A stretch of 64,000 nucleotides of DNA from Streptomyces sp. V2I9 (GTDB lineage Bacteria > Actinomycetota > Actinomycetes > Streptomycetales > Streptomycetaceae). Numbering within the stretch: position 1 is the stretch's first letter; every line of letters begins with the position of its first letter. A program made the translations under genes and the position numbers. The stretch covers positions 5,532,626 through 5,596,625 of the forward strand of contig NZ_JAUSZJ010000002.1 of assembly GCF_030817475.1 (NCBI RefSeq). Direction: 5' to 3'. This document shows positions 63,351-64,000 of this stretch, one piece after another. Below the pieces are notes generated by a model. It was given only the letters and a program-made list of their open reading frames with translations, was not told where the DNA came from and did not search any database.

Positions 63351-63803
63351 CTATTGGTCAGGACGGTGTGGACGTCCCCTGGTCTCGGAGTCATCGGACA
63401 TCGCGTTCACGAGGGCGAGCAGGGCGTCGAGCCCGGCTTCTGACAGCCCATCGGCCCGAAAGGCCAGCGTGCGCACCTTGTTGTTCGCCAGAGCGACGGC
63501 GAACTCCATCTGGCGCCTCACCCTCTCGGACACCTCCTCGTCGGTGAAGTAGTCCGGGGTGACGCCGAAATGCTCTGCCAGGATCCGGAGGTGGTCCCGC
63601 GTCACGTTCCGCTTTCGCCCGGTTGCCAGTTCCCACAGGTAAGTGGCCGAGAAGTGGCGCCCGGTGCTCTTGCGGATCTCCTCGGAGATCTTGCTGTAGG
63701 GAGGACGGTTGCCCCGGTAGTACACGTTGAGGATGTCTTCGAGCCGCCGAGCCAGGGGTGACGAGTCCGCCTTGCCGGTGTCACCGCTGTTGCTACTGAC
63801 CAA
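63351..63803 (-). CDS. XRE-family transcriptional regulator
   Basis: 150 residues from TTG 63803, with GGAGAC in front of it, so a rare start codon. The N-terminal half is a helix-turn-helix of SinR/HipB style: 'YSKISEEIRKSTGRHFSATY', 'LWELATGRKRNVTRDHLRIL', then 'FGVTPDYFTDEE'. The C-terminal helix region may dimerise. It heads the leftward XRE-ImmA/IrrE-membrane protein unit and probably represses it. Confidence 0.85.
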   Translation of the reverse strand: MVSSNSGDTGKADSSPLARRLEDILNVYYRGNRPPYSKISEEIRKSTGRHFSATYLWELATGRKRNVTRDHLRILAEHFGVTPDYFTDEEVSERVRRQMEFAVALANNKVRTLAFRADGLSEAGLDALLALVNAMSDDSETRGRPHRPDQ

Positions 63804-63904
63804 GTCTCCAACTCCCGCGCATGATTCTTCACCTTGTCCAGCGGACAGAACATGACTCTCAAAATAGGCGGTGGCCGCTGTCTTGGAAACTCTTGCCCGG
63901 CTCT

Positions 63905-63930
63905 TCGAGTGTCTTTTGGCTCAAACTCGA
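63905..63930. promoter_or_regulatory. Candidate operator, TCGAGT...ACTCGA dyad
   Basis: TCGAGT at 63905-63910 and ACTCGA at 63925-63930 in the divergent region between the XRE gene and the gene starting at 63968; spacing 14 bases. Possible binding site for the XRE protein. Confidence 0.35.
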
Positions 63931-63967
63931 CATGCATCGGGGGTGGCAGCCGCGTAGAGGGTCACAC

Positions 63968-64000
63968 ATGCCAATGGCCAGGCCGGAGCGGACGCGAACC
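63968..64000 (+). CDS. Possible start of a divergent gene (truncated by window end)
   Basis: ATG 63968 is preceded by GAGGG at a good distance and opens a frame 'MPMARPERTRT' running off the window. Too short to assign; the ribosome site and the divergent position are the only support. Confidence 0.35.
   Translation, partial: MPMARPERTRT

Overview
The window is chromosomal DNA of a high-GC actinomycete, almost certainly a Streptomyces. It carries SepH, the CutR/CutS two-component pair, DUF4193, DUF3093, DUF3710 and DUF3159 genes, Streptomyces-like codon use with frequent GTG starts, and long GC-rich terminator hairpins. The first 27.5 kb is conserved core. The rest is accessory DNA full of toxin modules, insertion sequences and regulatory cassettes.

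Core (1-27.6 kb): the end of a metallophosphoesterase, a VOC protein, a sulfurtransferase, the cell-division regulator SepH, a Pro/Thr-rich membrane protein, a sugar-lactone oxidase, an MFS relic, ferrochelatase (hemH) and an inositol monophosphatase. CutRS follows, then DUF4193, an alanine-rich protein, DUF3093, a hotdog thioesterase, dut and DUF3710. Next come an orphan ABC ATPase, a kdpDE pair without kdpFABC, OB-fold and DUF3159 proteins, two RCK/TrkA proteins, a KimA-like permease and a TRAM-domain RNA methyltransferase. From memory, most of this order (inositol monophosphatase to RNA methyltransferase) matches Rv2701c-Rv2689c of Mycobacterium tuberculosis; kdpDE and the ABC ATPase are extra. 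The block joins K+ uptake (permease, RCK pair, KdpDE) to housekeeping genes.

Island (27.6 to about 48.4 kb): the 3' end of the RNA methyltransferase gene recurs twice downstream, near 47.85 kb and, degenerate, near 48.23 kb. A tyrosine-recombinase remnant lies between. This suggests an integrative element, perhaps several, that used this protein gene as attachment site. Its cargo is a polymorphic-toxin locus. It holds a secreted LamG protein split by a one-base frameshift and a 2292-residue RHS protein with a HINT domain and a DddA-like deaminase tip, with a SUKH-like gene convergent to it. About 4 kb away is a detached nuclease toxin tip with its own SMI1/KNR4 immunity gene. An XRE regulator with two small partner genes sits between them.

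IS belt (44.8-51.4 kb): a decayed IS110, an ISAs1 relic, an 857-bp IS5-type element with TAA target duplication, a second IS5-type element, and an IS701-type element. The last carries a SUKH-4 immunity gene inside perfect 25-bp terminal repeats.

Right arm (51.5-64 kb): an FtsX/MacB-type ABC exporter diverges from a NarL-type kinase/regulator pair. Then come a PimB-like glycosyltransferase, a FkbM methyltransferase broken by an amber codon, a GT87-like membrane glycosyltransferase, a degenerate ABC ATPase and an SDR. The motif GGGAAAACCC lies upstream of three leftward units here, which suggests one regulon. The window ends with an XRE / ImmA-IrrE-like / MAB_1171c-like membrane protein triad and the possible start of a divergent gene.

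All calls come from reading the sequence and recalled family knowledge; no searches were run.
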